From CAKRPJ01 sp934376955 (GTDB taxonomy: Bacteria > Bacillota > Clostridia > Lachnospirales > Lachnospiraceae), in assembly GCA_934376955.1 (NCBI GenBank), contig CAKRPJ010000002.1:1-64000 (forward strand): a stretch of DNA of 64,000 nucleotides, written 5' to 3'. The notes beneath the pieces are model-generated. The model searched no databases, was not told the DNA's origin, and was given only the letters and a program-made list of their open reading frames with translations. Below are positions 48,151 through 58,600 of this stretch, piece by piece. The first letter of the stretch is position 1; each line of letters starts with the position of its first letter. The translations under genes were made by a program, and so were the position numbers.

Positions 48151-49035
48151 TTACCTTTCGCCTACAAAATTTGTAAAGAAAGCTCCGCCGATCATCAGCA
48201 AAATGCCAAAAAGAACTGCCCAGACTGATAAGGATGAGATCTGGGAAAAAAGTCCTGTATTATAAAAGATCGCGAAGGGTGAGGCAGCTACCAGTCCGAG
48301 GATCGCACAGTGGGTCTGTACTCCGTACCGCTCAAACAGGAAGGAGATCAGGCGTGCGATGAGGGCGATACCCAGAAGGATCCCGATCCCAAAGGGGACT
48401 AAAAGGCAGAAGCCGTCTTTAAGTGTGGTAAGCTCCATCGTCTTCAGTGCATCCAGAAAACCGGTGATCGTATTGATGATCCCATAATAATAGCCGAGGA
48501 TCATAAGCATCATGGAACCGGAAACACCGGGGATCACCATGGTGGCGGAGGCAAGGACTCCAAGCAGAAAGAGGATGCCCATGCTTGCAGCAGTTACCGG
48601 AATCTCAGAAAGGGAGCTGTCTCCGGCCTTTAAAAGGGGAAAACCGGCAGCAACCGCGAAGGCTGCGATAAATAAAAAGATGGACAGGGCATCAACAGCC
48701 TGTTTTGTTTCCCGCCGCTTTTCATTCATCGAGTGAAGGATAGCAGGGATACCTCCCAGGATCAGCCCGACAAAGGCCATACAGGTAACAAAGGTGTGCT
48801 TTTCGAGAAGATACTCGATCGCGTAAGTAAAGCCGGCAATTCCTGCCAGACAGCCAAGAAGGATAGGGGCAAGAAAAGAAATACTTTCGCGGAAGTTTTT
48901 TGTAAACCCTGCGATGCAGTTGATCAGCCTGTCATAGATTCCTAAGGATACAGCCATTGTTCCTCCCGAAACGCCGGGGATCACATTTGCAATGCCGATC
49001 ATCATACCCTTTAAGATGTTAGTTAGAAAATTCAT
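48151..49035 (-). CDS. DUF368 membrane protein
   Basis: A 294-residue membrane protein of the DUF368 family with about eight to nine hydrophobic segments. The conserved NVIPGVSGGTMAV near the start and VIPGVSGSMMLMILGYY in the middle form an internal repeat signature, suggesting a reentrant-loop transporter. DUF368 members have been linked to undecaprenyl phosphate flipping; the PopT name is used for some relatives. ATG 49035 has AAGGAG about 8 nt upstream; longer frames lack this. It lies just upstream of the PurF-like gene but probably separately transcribed. Confidence 0.88.
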   Translation of the reverse strand: MNFLTNILKGMMIGIANVIPGVSGGTMAVSLGIYDRLINCIAGFTKNFRESISFLAPILLGCLAGIAGFTYAIEYLLEKHTFVTCMAFVGLILGGIPAILHSMNEKRRETKQAVDALSIFLFIAAFAVAAGFPLLKAGDSSLSEIPVTAASMGILFLLGVLASATMVIPGVSGSMMLMILGYYYGIINTITGFLDALKTMELTTLKDGFCLLVPFGIGILLGIALIARLISFLFERYGVQTHCAILGLVAASPFAIFYNTGLFSQISSLSVWAVLFGILLMIGGAFFTNFVGER

Positions 49036-49129
49036 TTTGTTCTCCTTATAAAGATTGAAATCAGACTTCATTATACATGAAAGAAGGAGCGCTTTCAATA
49101 CTGGTTTTAAGCGGTATGCTTAAATATCT

Positions 49130-49158
49130 TGTATCAGCCTGTAAAATGTGATAGACTA
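49130..49158 (+). promoter_or_regulatory. Possible promoter of metY
   Basis: TTGTAT (49130-49135), 17-nt spacer, TAGACT (49153-49158). Confidence 0.4.
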
Positions 49159-49207
49159 CTAAAAGATTGCAAAATTCACAGATAAATGACATCAGGAGGA
49201 TCAGAAT

Positions 49208-50488
49208 ATGAAGCAGAATAGAAAACCGGAGACGATCTGTATCCAGAGCGGATGGACTCCGAAGAATGGAGAACCAAGGGTGCTCCCTATTTACCAGAGC
49301 ACAACCTTTAAATATTCCACCAGCGAACAGATGGGACGTCTCTTTGATCTTGAGGAGGATGGATATTTTTATACAAGACTGGCAAACCCGACAAATGATG
49401 CGGTTGCGGCAAAAATCTGTGAACTGGAGGGCGGTGTTGCGGCAATGCTCACATCCTCCGGCCAGGCAGCCAATTACTTTGCTGCATTTAATATCTGCAG
49501 TGCGGGTGACCATATTGTCAGCGCTGCTACTATTTACGGAGGAACCTCCAATCTGTTCACAGTCACAATGAAAAAACAGGGGATCGATGTAACTCTCGTG
49601 GATCCGGACGCCTCTGAGGAGGAGATCGAAAAGGCATTCCGCCCCAATACAAAGCTTGTTTTCGGTGAGACGATCGCAAATCCTGCTCTGGTGGTGCTGG
49701 ATATTGAAAAATTCGCACGCCTGGCCCACAAGCATGGGGTTCCGCTTATCGTTGACAATACATTTGCGACACCGATCAACTGCCGTCCGTTTGAATGGGG
49801 AGCAGACATCGTGACTCATTCGACAACAAAATATATGGATGGCCACGCTCTTACTGTGGGCGGATGTATCGTAGACAGCGGCAATTTTGACTGGGAAGCC
49901 CATGCCGATAAATTCCCGGGCCTTACCACTCCGGATGATTCCTACCATGGCGTTATCTATACGCAGAAGTTTGGAAAGAAGGCATATATCACAAAGGCAA
50001 CCGCTCAGATGATGCGGGATCTGGGATCCATACAGGCTCCGATGAATGCTTTCTTATTAAATATCGGACTGGAAACACTCCATCTTCGCATGCCGCGGCA
50101 TTGCGAGAACGCCCAGAAGGTGGCAGAGTGGCTTCTTGCAAGAGAGGATGTGGCATGGGTCAATTATCCGGGCTTAGAGGGAAATAAATACCATGAGCTT
50201 GCCTTAAAATATCTGCCCAAGGGCAGCTGCGGTGTCATCTCCTTTGGATTAAAGGGAGGACGGGAGGCTGCTGGAGTGTTTATGGATAAATTAAAGCTTG
50301 CGGCTATCGTGACACATGTGGCTGATGCGAGAACATGCGTTCTCCATCCGGCAAGCCATACACACCGCCAGCTTTCGGACGAGCAGCTTGTAGAGGCCGG
50401 AGTGGATCCGTCCCTGATCCGTTTAAGTGTCGGGATCGAAAATGCGGACGATATAATCGAGGATCTGCGTCAGGCCCTTGAGGATTGA
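49208..50488 (+). CDS. metY: O-acetylhomoserine sulfhydrylase
   Basis: A 426-residue PLP enzyme of the Cys/Met metabolism family, converting O-acetylhomoserine and sulfide to homocysteine. The PLP lysine is in HSTTKYMDGHALTVGG (about 203-218), and SSGQAANYFAAFN binds the phosphate. Length and the opening PETICIQSGWTP fit MetY rather than MetB or MetC. No SAM or T-box leader was seen. cls starts 15 nt downstream. Confidence 0.94.
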   Translation: MKQNRKPETICIQSGWTPKNGEPRVLPIYQSTTFKYSTSEQMGRLFDLEEDGYFYTRLANPTNDAVAAKICELEGGVAAMLTSSGQAANYFAAFNICSAGDHIVSAATIYGGTSNLFTVTMKKQGIDVTLVDPDASEEEIEKAFRPNTKLVFGETIANPALVVLDIEKFARLAHKHGVPLIVDNTFATPINCRPFEWGADIVTHSTTKYMDGHALTVGGCIVDSGNFDWEAHADKFPGLTTPDDSYHGVIYTQKFGKKAYITKATAQMMRDLGSIQAPMNAFLLNIGLETLHLRMPRHCENAQKVAEWLLAREDVAWVNYPGLEGNKYHELALKYLPKGSCGVISFGLKGGREAAGVFMDKLKLAAIVTHVADARTCVLHPASHTHRQLSDEQLVEAGVDPSLIRLSVGIENADDIIEDLRQALED

Positions 50489-50503
50489 TTCGGAGGGAAA
50501 TAA

Positions 50504-52081
50504 ATGGAAGATGTGAAGGGGAAAAGTAAGCGGGGATTGCTGAGGATCATATTCGGGCGTACTACGTTTTTTATCCTGTTCACAGGTCTGCAGATATCGG
50601 TTCTTCTCTGGATCTATCTTTGGCTGGATGATAAGTATCAGGCCTACGGATACGGCGTTTTTACCCTGATTGGTGCGATTCTTGCGATCCGTATACTGAA
50701 TGAAAAACAAAACGCCAGCTTTAAGATGGCATGGCTTATCCCGGTGCTGTTATTTCCGGTTTTCGGCGGTCTGTTTTATGTATTTATTCAGATCCAGCTT
50801 GAGACAAAGCTTCTGGCACGAAGGCTTCGGGAAATCGGTACAAAGACAAAGCATTACCTTGCTCAGAATCAGATTGTATTTGATCGGCTGGCGGAAAAGA
50901 GCCGCACAAATGCCAATCTTTGCCATTATCTCTCAGAATCCGTAGGCTTCCCTGTCTATGACAGGACAAACTTTAGGTATTATCCGCTCGGAGATGATTT
51001 TTTCCGTGAGTTATTAGACGAGCTTCGAGGAGCTGAAAAATTTATCTTTCTCGAGTATTTCATCATACAGCCTGGTGTGATGTGGGATACAATATTGGGT
51101 ATTCTGGAAGAAAAAGCGAAAAAAGGTGTAGATGTCCGGATCATGTATGACGGTATGAACTCCTTTTCCAACCTCCCCCGTGATTATCCGAAGCTCCTTA
51201 AGGAAAAGAACATAAAATGCCGGGTATTCAATCCGATCCGCCCGGCGATCTCAACGAGCCAGAATAACCGCGACCATCGAAAGATCCTTGTGATCGACGG
51301 ACATACGGCTTATACCGGCGGCGTTAATCTGGCCGATGAGTACATTAACCGGAAAAGTCGGTTCGGCCACTGGAAGGATAATGCGATCCGCCTGAAGGGG
51401 GAAGCCGTTAAGAGCTTTACGGTCATGTTCCTTCAGATGTGGTGCGTATGCTCAAAACCGCAGGAATGTGATTTTGATTTCAGCAGCTTTCTGGACACCG
51501 GAGATCATTTCCATTCTCCGGCACTGGATATGGACGGGTATTCCGTTCCGTTTTCCGACAGCCCGCTGGATCATGAGCCGGTAGGTCATCTGCTTTACCT
51601 TGATATTATTTATCAGGCAAAAAAATATGTGTATATCATGACGCCCTATCTGGTGCTGGACGATGATATGATAACCGCTTTATCCTTTGCGGCAAAAAGA
51701 GGAGTCGATACCATGATCCTTATGCCGCATATCCCGGATAAGAAATATGCATTTATGCTGGCTCACTCCTATTACCCGGAGCTTATCGAGGCAGGGGTAA
51801 AGATCTATGAATACCTGCCGGGATTTATTCACTCCAAGACCTTTGTGAGTGATGATGAAAAGGCGGTAGTAGGTTCCATCAACATGGATTTCAGAAGCCA
51901 GTATCTGAATTTTGAATGCGGAGTATATATATACCGGAACGCGGTGATCCGGGATATCCGAAAGGACTTTGAAGAAACAGTACCGAAATGTATCCGCATA
52001 ACACAGGAGAGCTGTCAGCAGTTCTCTCCGCTCCACCGCTTTATGGGAAGTACATTGCGGCTAATCGCGCCGCTTATGTAA
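50504..52081 (+). CDS. cls: Cardiolipin synthase (phospholipase D type)
   Basis: A 525-residue membrane enzyme with three N-terminal hydrophobic segments (about 16-37, 45-65 and 72-93). It has two HKD motifs: HRKILVID at 258-265 and HSKTFVSD with His443 and Lys445. It joins two phosphatidylglycerol molecules into cardiolipin. It sits in a probable metY-cls-dipeptidase operon with gaps of 15 and 22 nt; the grouping has no obvious metabolic link. Confidence 0.95.
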   Translation: MEDVKGKSKRGLLRIIFGRTTFFILFTGLQISVLLWIYLWLDDKYQAYGYGVFTLIGAILAIRILNEKQNASFKMAWLIPVLLFPVFGGLFYVFIQIQLETKLLARRLREIGTKTKHYLAQNQIVFDRLAEKSRTNANLCHYLSESVGFPVYDRTNFRYYPLGDDFFRELLDELRGAEKFIFLEYFIIQPGVMWDTILGILEEKAKKGVDVRIMYDGMNSFSNLPRDYPKLLKEKNIKCRVFNPIRPAISTSQNNRDHRKILVIDGHTAYTGGVNLADEYINRKSRFGHWKDNAIRLKGEAVKSFTVMFLQMWCVCSKPQECDFDFSSFLDTGDHFHSPALDMDGYSVPFSDSPLDHEPVGHLLYLDIIYQAKKYVYIMTPYLVLDDDMITALSFAAKRGVDTMILMPHIPDKKYAFMLAHSYYPELIEAGVKIYEYLPGFIHSKTFVSDDEKAVVGSINMDFRSQYLNFECGVYIYRNAVIRDIRKDFEETVPKCIRITQESCQQFSPLHRFMGSTLRLIAPLM

Positions 52082-52103
52082 TATTGAAAGGAGAATTATT
52101 CTT

Positions 52104-53111
52104 ATGAAAGCTATTGACATGCATTGTGATACGCTTATGGAAATCTATAACCATAGAAAGCGTAACGAGGAGTGTGGGATTCTCGCAAATGATCTTCACA
52201 TTGATCTTGCAAAAATGAAACGAGGCGATTATGCGCTTCAGAATTTTGCGGTTTTTGCACACATGGAAGATCTGAAGGGAGTTATGCCACTTCCGGAATA
52301 TGCATTTCGCCTGATCGATATTTTCTACACAGAAATGAGAAAATATCCGGATCAGATCGGCATCGTAAAGAACTATCAGGATATTGTTGCCAACATGGAG
52401 AAGGGAAAGCTCTCCGCATTGCTTACCATGGAGGAGGGAGCCATCTGCGAAGGAAAATTAGAATATCTGAGAATATTCTATGAGCTCGGAGTGAGAATGT
52501 TTACGCTGACATGGAACTTTGCCAATGAGCTTGCTTATCCGAATAAGATGGCAGTTAAGGGCCAGCAGGAAGGTCTGTTTTTCCCGGAGACAGAGCGGGG
52601 ACTTACGGAGAAGGGCTTTGAATTTGTTGAGGAAATGGAACGTCTCGGAATCATCTTAGACGTTGCTCATCTTGGCGACAAGGGTATCTTTGATGTCCTC
52701 GAGCATGCAAAGAGACCGTTTGTGGCAAGCCATTCCAATGCAAGAGCGATATGCGGTCATACAAGAAACCTTACCGACGAGATGATCCGCGGTCTTGCCG
52801 AAAAGGGCGGTGTTATGGGAATGAACTATTGCCCGTCCTTCCTTAGAGATCCGGAAAAATGGGGAAGTCCGAAGGAGGTCTCCATCGATGATATCATCCG
52901 CCATATCCGTCACATCGTAAACGTCGGCGGAATCGATTGCGTCGGCCTCGGCTCCGATTTCGACGGAACGTATGTTTCCTTTGAGATGGAAAACTGCGGA
53001 GACCTGCTGATGCTTGAGGACAGACTTCGTAAAGAGCATTTCACCGAGGAGGAGATCGAGAAGATCTTCTACAAGAACGTACTGAGAGTTTATAAAGAAA
53101 TTCTCCGCTAA
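52104..53111 (+). CDS. M19 family membrane dipeptidase
   Basis: A 335-residue zinc dipeptidase of the renal dipeptidase family. Metal ligands appear in DMHCDTLMEI (5-14), TMEEGAI (about 112-118), DVAHLG and VASHSNARA, and the conserved GLGSDFDGT is near the end. No signal peptide is visible, so despite the family name it is probably cytosolic. Third in a probable operon, with AAAGGAG before the ATG. Related clostridial enzymes hydrolyse dipeptides, including ones with D-residues. Confidence 0.94.
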   Translation: MKAIDMHCDTLMEIYNHRKRNEECGILANDLHIDLAKMKRGDYALQNFAVFAHMEDLKGVMPLPEYAFRLIDIFYTEMRKYPDQIGIVKNYQDIVANMEKGKLSALLTMEEGAICEGKLEYLRIFYELGVRMFTLTWNFANELAYPNKMAVKGQQEGLFFPETERGLTEKGFEFVEEMERLGIILDVAHLGDKGIFDVLEHAKRPFVASHSNARAICGHTRNLTDEMIRGLAEKGGVMGMNYCPSFLRDPEKWGSPKEVSIDDIIRHIRHIVNVGGIDCVGLGSDFDGTYVSFEMENCGDLLMLEDRLRKEHFTEEEIEKIFYKNVLRVYKEILR

Positions 53112-53124
53112 GCAATACTTTATT

Positions 53125-53153
53125 TTGCATTTTTCATCGTTTCATGGTAAACT
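53125..53153 (+). promoter_or_regulatory. Promoter of the NlpC/P60 gene
   Basis: TTGCAT (53125-53130), 17-nt spacer, TAAACT (53148-53153). Confidence 0.55.
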
Positions 53154-53199
53154 ATGAGTTGCCTGTATTATGCAGTAACAATTTTGTGGAGAGAATCAC

Positions 53200-54813
53200 A
53201 TGAAAAAAGATGAAAAAACAACGGATTATCTGGCATCCATCAATAAAGCCAGCAGAAGAAGGAAACGATCTTCCTATAAAAAGTACGCAGTAATAGCGGC
53301 TATTCTCTGTGTGACTGCCGCAGCAGGAATAACGGCTGCCGTTAAGCTTGCAAAGAAGGAACCGGCTGTTGTTGCAGAAGTCGATACCGCCAGCCCGTCC
53401 ACAGAAACTTTGGGATCGGATCCTGCCGCATCCTCCGAAGCAGACGAAAGCCTCGAGGCTGAAAATGAAAAGAAACAGCAAATCGAAGCAGTGATCGATT
53501 CCTATCCGGATCTGGGCATTGCGAAGGTTTCCGGTTATCTTAATATCAGAAAAAATATGGATGAGGGTTCCCCTGTTGTCGGAAAGCTTCTGGACGGAAG
53601 CGCCTGCAATATTCTGGAAACAAATGACGGCTGGTACCGCGTGGCCTCCGGAAGCGTAGAGGGCTATGCAAAGGCGGAATATCTCCTGACCGGAGAGGAG
53701 GCTAAGACGGCCGCCCGCGATCTGGTGAAGGAGATGGCCGTATCTCTGGTCGACAACCTGAATATCCGACAGGAGCCGTCCACTTCTTCTAATGTTATCG
53801 GTCAGTGTCTCGAAGGAGAACGCTATGAGCTGGTGGGTGAAACAGAAGGCTGGTATCAGATCCCCGGGGGATATATCTCGGCGGAATTTTCTGAGAAAAA
53901 ATATTGTCTGAATGAGGCAAGAAAGCTGGATCTTAGGGCTATGGTATTAAATTACTACGATCGCCCCGGAGTATCCAATGTAACGAACTATCTGAATATC
54001 CGTGACGGAGCAGGGGAGGATGCCAAGATCATCGGTAAGCTCCCAAGCCATGCCGGCTGTGAGATCCTTGAAGATTTAAACGGCTGGTATAAGATCCGTT
54101 CCGGAAATATTAATGGTTACGTTAAGAGCGATTATATCCTGACGGGGGATGCGGCCAGAGAGGCTGCTATGAGCCACGCCGAGTTAATGGCAATCGTCAA
54201 TACGGACAGACTCAATGCAAGGACAGAGCCGAGTACAGAGGCAAAGATCTGGACGCAGATATCAAATAACGAACGATATCATGTTGCAGAGCAGCTGGAC
54301 GGATGGGTCAAGATCGAATTTGATGAGAGCGGCGCCGGAGATGGGGATGGAGATGAGATCACCTCAGCATATGTTTCAACGGATTATGTTGATGTACGGT
54401 ATGCACTTCCCGAGGCAATCAAATTCTCTCCGTCTGAGGAGAAATCCTCCCTCCGCAGCCAGATCGTCAACTATGCCATGAAATTTCTTGGTAATCCTTA
54501 TGTATGGGGAGGAACCAGCCTGACAAAGGGAGCGGACTGTTCCGGCTTTACGATGTCAGTCTTGAAGCAATTCGGAATTTCACTGCCGCATTATTCCGGT
54601 GATCAGGCAAAACGCGGCACGAGGATTAAATCGAGCCAGATGCAGCCGGGCGACCTGATCTTCTATGGCAACAAGCGCGGTACCATCAACCATGTCGCTA
54701 TGTATATCGGTAATGGTCAGATCATCCATGCGGCGAGCCGAAGAAGCGGGATCAAGATCTCTACATGGAACTACAGAACGCCGTTAAAGATCGTTAACGT
54801 AATCGGCAAATAA
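53200..54813 (+). CDS. SH3b-NlpC/P60 (C40) peptidoglycan hydrolase
   Basis: A 537-residue envelope protein. A short basic N-terminus and one transmembrane segment (about 28-50) anchor it. Four SH3b domains follow, each with an LNIR or LNAR core (about residues 110, 190, 265 and 340) and then the NlpC/P60 domain (about 410-537), with Cys447 in ADCSGFT and His498 in INHVAMY as catalytic residues. It likely cleaves D-Glu-meso-DAP bonds in wall peptides. A terminator whose 3' arm holds the ribosome site of the next gene follows it. Confidence 0.93.
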   Translation: MKKDEKTTDYLASINKASRRRKRSSYKKYAVIAAILCVTAAAGITAAVKLAKKEPAVVAEVDTASPSTETLGSDPAASSEADESLEAENEKKQQIEAVIDSYPDLGIAKVSGYLNIRKNMDEGSPVVGKLLDGSACNILETNDGWYRVASGSVEGYAKAEYLLTGEEAKTAARDLVKEMAVSLVDNLNIRQEPSTSSNVIGQCLEGERYELVGETEGWYQIPGGYISAEFSEKKYCLNEARKLDLRAMVLNYYDRPGVSNVTNYLNIRDGAGEDAKIIGKLPSHAGCEILEDLNGWYKIRSGNINGYVKSDYILTGDAAREAAMSHAELMAIVNTDRLNARTEPSTEAKIWTQISNNERYHVAEQLDGWVKIEFDESGAGDGDGDEITSAYVSTDYVDVRYALPEAIKFSPSEEKSSLRSQIVNYAMKFLGNPYVWGGTSLTKGADCSGFTMSVLKQFGISLPHYSGDQAKRGTRIKSSQMQPGDLIFYGNKRGTINHVAMYIGNGQIIHAASRRSGIKISTWNYRTPLKIVNVIGK

Positions 54814-54820
54814 TGAATAG

Positions 54821-54874
54821 AATCTCCTTTTTTGCACAGCTTAAATATAAGAAGTGCAGAAAAGGAGATTTTTT
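54821..54874 (+). terminator. Terminator overlapping the ribosome site of the tepA-like gene
   Basis: AATCTCCTTTTTTGCAC (54821-54837) pairs with GTGCAGAAAAGGAGATT (54854-54870), then T run to 54874. The AAGGAG ribosome site of the next gene is in the 3' arm. Confidence 0.8.
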
Positions 54875-54877
54875 AAT

Positions 54878-55552
54878 ATGAGGAATTGCGAAAGCGAACG
54901 GATAAAGGCGGAAGAAGAAAGGATCAGAGAAAGCGGACAGGCAAGCTTAGGCGGCGGATCACGCGGCAGGATTCATCTGATCTCGGTGATCGGGGAGATC
55001 GAGGGGCATGAAAATCTTTCAGGCAGTACGAAAACGACAAAATATGAACATCTTCTTCCGGAGCTTGCAAAGGCAGAGGACGATGATGAGGTAGACGGTA
55101 TCCTGATCCTCATTAACACGGTGGGAGGAGATGTGAGCTGCGGCCTTGCCCTGGCGGAGATGATCGCCTCCTTAAGTAAACCGACGGTGTCTCTGGTGAT
55201 CGGCGACAGTCATTCGATCGGCGTACCTTTAGCAGTTGCCTCCGATTATTCTTTTATTGTACCCAGCGGCACGATGATGATCCATCCCGTAAGAATGACC
55301 GGAATGGTGATCGGGGCAGTACAGACCTACGAATATTTTGATATGATCCAGGATCGGATCCTCACCTTCGTTTCCGGGCACAGCCGTATAAGCTATGAGG
55401 CATTGAGGGCATTGATGCACAATACGAAAATGCTTGCAAAGGATCTGGGAACGGTGCTTGTCGGAAAGGATGCGGTGGAAAAGGGACTGGTCGATCAGGT
55501 GGGCGGTATCCGTGATGCCCTGGATAAGCTTTACGAGATGATCGAGCGGTAA
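54878..55552 (+). CDS. TepA-like ClpP-family protease
   Basis: A 224-residue ClpP-fold peptidase of the TepA (translocation-enhancing) type. The oxyanion strand is NTVGGDVSCGLALAEMI, the serine lies in GDSHSIGVPLA, and the histidine in MMIHPV. Unlike ClpP it has no obvious ClpX-binding signature and probably acts on its own or on membrane-linked peptides. Family members of Bacillus are involved in spore or secretion processes. The ribosome site AAGGAG is buried in a preceding terminator stem. The ATG 54878 is 8 nt from the site. Confidence 0.9.
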   Translation: MRNCESERIKAEEERIRESGQASLGGGSRGRIHLISVIGEIEGHENLSGSTKTTKYEHLLPELAKAEDDDEVDGILILINTVGGDVSCGLALAEMIASLSKPTVSLVIGDSHSIGVPLAVASDYSFIVPSGTMMIHPVRMTGMVIGAVQTYEYFDMIQDRILTFVSGHSRISYEALRALMHNTKMLAKDLGTVLVGKDAVEKGLVDQVGGIRDALDKLYEMIER

Positions 55553-55591
55553 GGCAGATCGAGTGGCCGAACTCTCTGGTTCTTTTTCAAG

Positions 55592-55621
55592 TTGCAATAT
55601 ACTTTCCGTTTGTGCTATAAT
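55592..55621 (+). promoter_or_regulatory. Promoter of ftsK
   Basis: TTGCAA (55592-55597), 18-nt spacer, TATAAT (55616-55621) with extended TGC. Confidence 0.6.
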
Positions 55622-55667
55622 ACAAAAGTGGGCTTTTGCCCTTAGATTTAGATAGGGGGCTTTCGGT

Positions 55668-58600
55668 TTGGCTGGAAGTAGTAATGCAAGAAAAAAAACG
55701 ACCGGGTCTGAAAAAAAGAGCAGCAGACCGGAAAAAGCAAGAACAGGAAACACAAAAAAGGGAACGGCGAAAACGCGCGGGAGATCGGGAAGCGCTGCAC
55801 AGACAGAACTAAATAACGGACTGATCCAGTCTGAAGCTGTCATTCTTATATCCTTTGCCGCCTGCGTTTTTTTATTTCTCAGTAATTTCCATATCTGCGG
55901 CACGCTGGGAGATCTGTTCAGCAGTATGATGCTCGGCGTATTCGGCAGTATCGGATATGCAGCGCCTGTGCTTCTGTTTTTGGGATTTATTTTTTATGCT
56001 TCTAATAAAGGAAATATGCGTGCTGTCTACAAGATGCTGGCAGTAGAAGGTCTTTTGATCGCACTTTGCGGTTTGTTCCAGCTAATGTTCGGCGGCGGAT
56101 ATAAAGAGGGCCAGACATTGAAGGAGATCTATGATATGGCCGGCCGGAGCGGGCTTGGAGGAGGAATCATCGGCGGTATCCTTGTCCTGCTCTTACATAA
56201 GATCGTAGGAACCATTGGTGCCTATCTGGTGCTTCTTGTGCTTGGTATCATCAGCATGGTCTGTATTACGGAAAGATCCTTTGTTTCGGCGGTAAGACGA
56301 GGCAGCGGAAAAGCATATAATTTAGCAAAAGAGGACTACGGAAGAAGGAAGGAGCTCCGGGAAGAAAAGCGGGAAGAAAAGCAGCGCTTAAGAAGTGAAC
56401 AGAAGGTTCAGGGTGTTGATCTGGCTTCTACGGATCTTTCAAAAACTCCGGCAATCCCTGCTGCGGAAACCAAAATGCAGACAGAACCAGCACAGCAGGC
56501 ATCACCCTTTAAGCCGGAGAATGCAAGAATGCCGGAAGCTTCGGAGATGGATCTTACAGACCACAGCAGTCCGAGCAAGGTGGAGAATACGGTTGAAGCA
56601 CCTGTATCCAAAGAGGATCCGGCGGATGTCTTTCATGGTACGATCCTGCATAACGGGAAGGATTCCGATGATGATGTATTTATCAGCAGGAACAGCAGCG
56701 ATTTTGATGCCATGGACGTCTTTAATAAAGAAAACCCAGAGCAGGACAATGATTACTGGCTCGATTCAGAGCTGGACTTTAAGGAAGACGCCTTTGACGA
56801 TGATTGGGATGAAATACATGAATTAACAGAAAAGCAGGAAGCAGATATTCAAGACGAGAGTAACAGTCAAAGGGAAGCCGATAGTCAAAGCGAGGCTGAC
56901 GAACAAAGCGAAGCTGACATTCAAAACGAGGCAGCTACGCAAAGAGAAGCAAAACCGCAATACGAGACTGATCTTCTGTCTGAAACAGACCTTCAAGACA
57001 GTGAAGTTACTGAAAGGGACGCATACAGTCAGTACGAAGCAGATGTTCCGGATGAGGCGGAGATCCCAAGGGTGGCGGCCACTCAAAGCGAGGCCACCGA
57101 TCGGAGTGAAGCGGGTACCCGACAAGACGCGGATATCCGAAGCAGCGAGGCCCCTTCGGATCGAAAGAGAGTAGTGACAGCGACCGGAAAGATCATCGAA
57201 ACGGATGCGGAGGAGATCCTGCGCCAAAAGACGGAAAAGAAAAAAGCGGAAGCGAAGGAAGACGCGGATGAGAGTGTTCTGAAGGAGATCAAAAAGACGG
57301 AGGAAAAACCCAGAAAGCCCTATGTGATCCCACCGCTTTCCCTGCTTAATAAGGGACCGGAGCAGGTTTCCGGCCAGTCTGACAGAGAATACAGGGAAAC
57401 TGCGATCAAGCTTCAGCAGACATTAAAGAATTTTGGTGTTGGTGTAACGGTGACGAATATCAGCTGCGGTCCGACGGTGACACGATATGAGCTTCACCCG
57501 GAGCAGGGGGTAAAGGTCAGCAAGATCCAGTCGCTGGCAGATGATATCAAGCTGAATCTTGCAGCCACCGATATCCGCATTGAGGCTCCGATCCCCGGAA
57601 AAGCGGCAGTAGGTATCGAGGTTCCGAATAAGACAAACAGCATCGTCTATCTGCGGGGCCTGTTAGAGAGCGAGGAGTTTAGAAAGCATCCCTCCAGACT
57701 GGCCTTCGTTGTCGGAAAGGATATCGGAGGACAGACTATCGTTGCCGATCTGGCAAAAATGCCTCACCTTCTGATCGCCGGACAGACCGGATCCGGTAAA
57801 TCGGTAGGGATCAACACAATGATCATGAGCCTGATCTACCGGTCTTCACCGGACGATGTGAAGCTGATCATGATCGATCCGAAGGTTGTAGAGCTTTCTG
57901 TTTATAATGGAATACCGCACCTTCTGATACCGGTCGTAACAGATCCGAAAAAAGCTTCCGGTGCCTTAAACTGGGCCGTAGCGGAAATGATGGAACGCTA
58001 TAATAAATTTGCACAGGCCAACGTCCGCGATCTTAAGGGCTATAATGCAAGGATCAAGAGCATGGAGGAGGCAAAGGATGTTCCTCCGGAAAAGATTCCC
58101 TCCAAGCTTCCTCAGCTGGTTATCATTATTGATGAGCTTGCAGATCTTATGATGGTGGCGTCGGGAGAGGTGGAGGATGCCATCTGCCGTCTGGCCCAGC
58201 TTGCAAGAGCAGCCGGGATCCATCTTGTGATCGCAACACAGCGTCCTTCCGTCAACGTCATCACCGGCGTGATCAAGGCGAATGTACCTTCCCGTATCGC
58301 ATTCTCTGTTGCCTCCGGTGTGGATTCCAGAACGATCCTTGACATGAACGGAGCGGAAAAGCTTCTGGGAAACGGTGACATGCTGTTTTATCCCTCCGGA
58401 TATCCGAAACCGATCCGGGTTCAGGGAGCGTTTGTTTCCGATAATGAGGTGGCAAGTGTGACGGAATACATAAAGGAGCAGAACGAGGACACCTGCTATA
58501 ATAAGGAAATCGAGAAAAAGATGACTCTGGGTGCATCAGCAGGCGGCAGCGGCGGGGGAAGCGACAGAGATCTGCTGTTTACCGATGCGGGACGCTTTAT

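Noticed and set aside
49100..49207. SAM riboswitch or T-box upstream of metY
   Set aside because: The gap is about 100 nt and lacks T-box or SAM-I motifs and a terminator.
49061..49948. 295-codon minus-strand frame
   Set aside because: Antisense to metY, no domain recognised, shadow frame.
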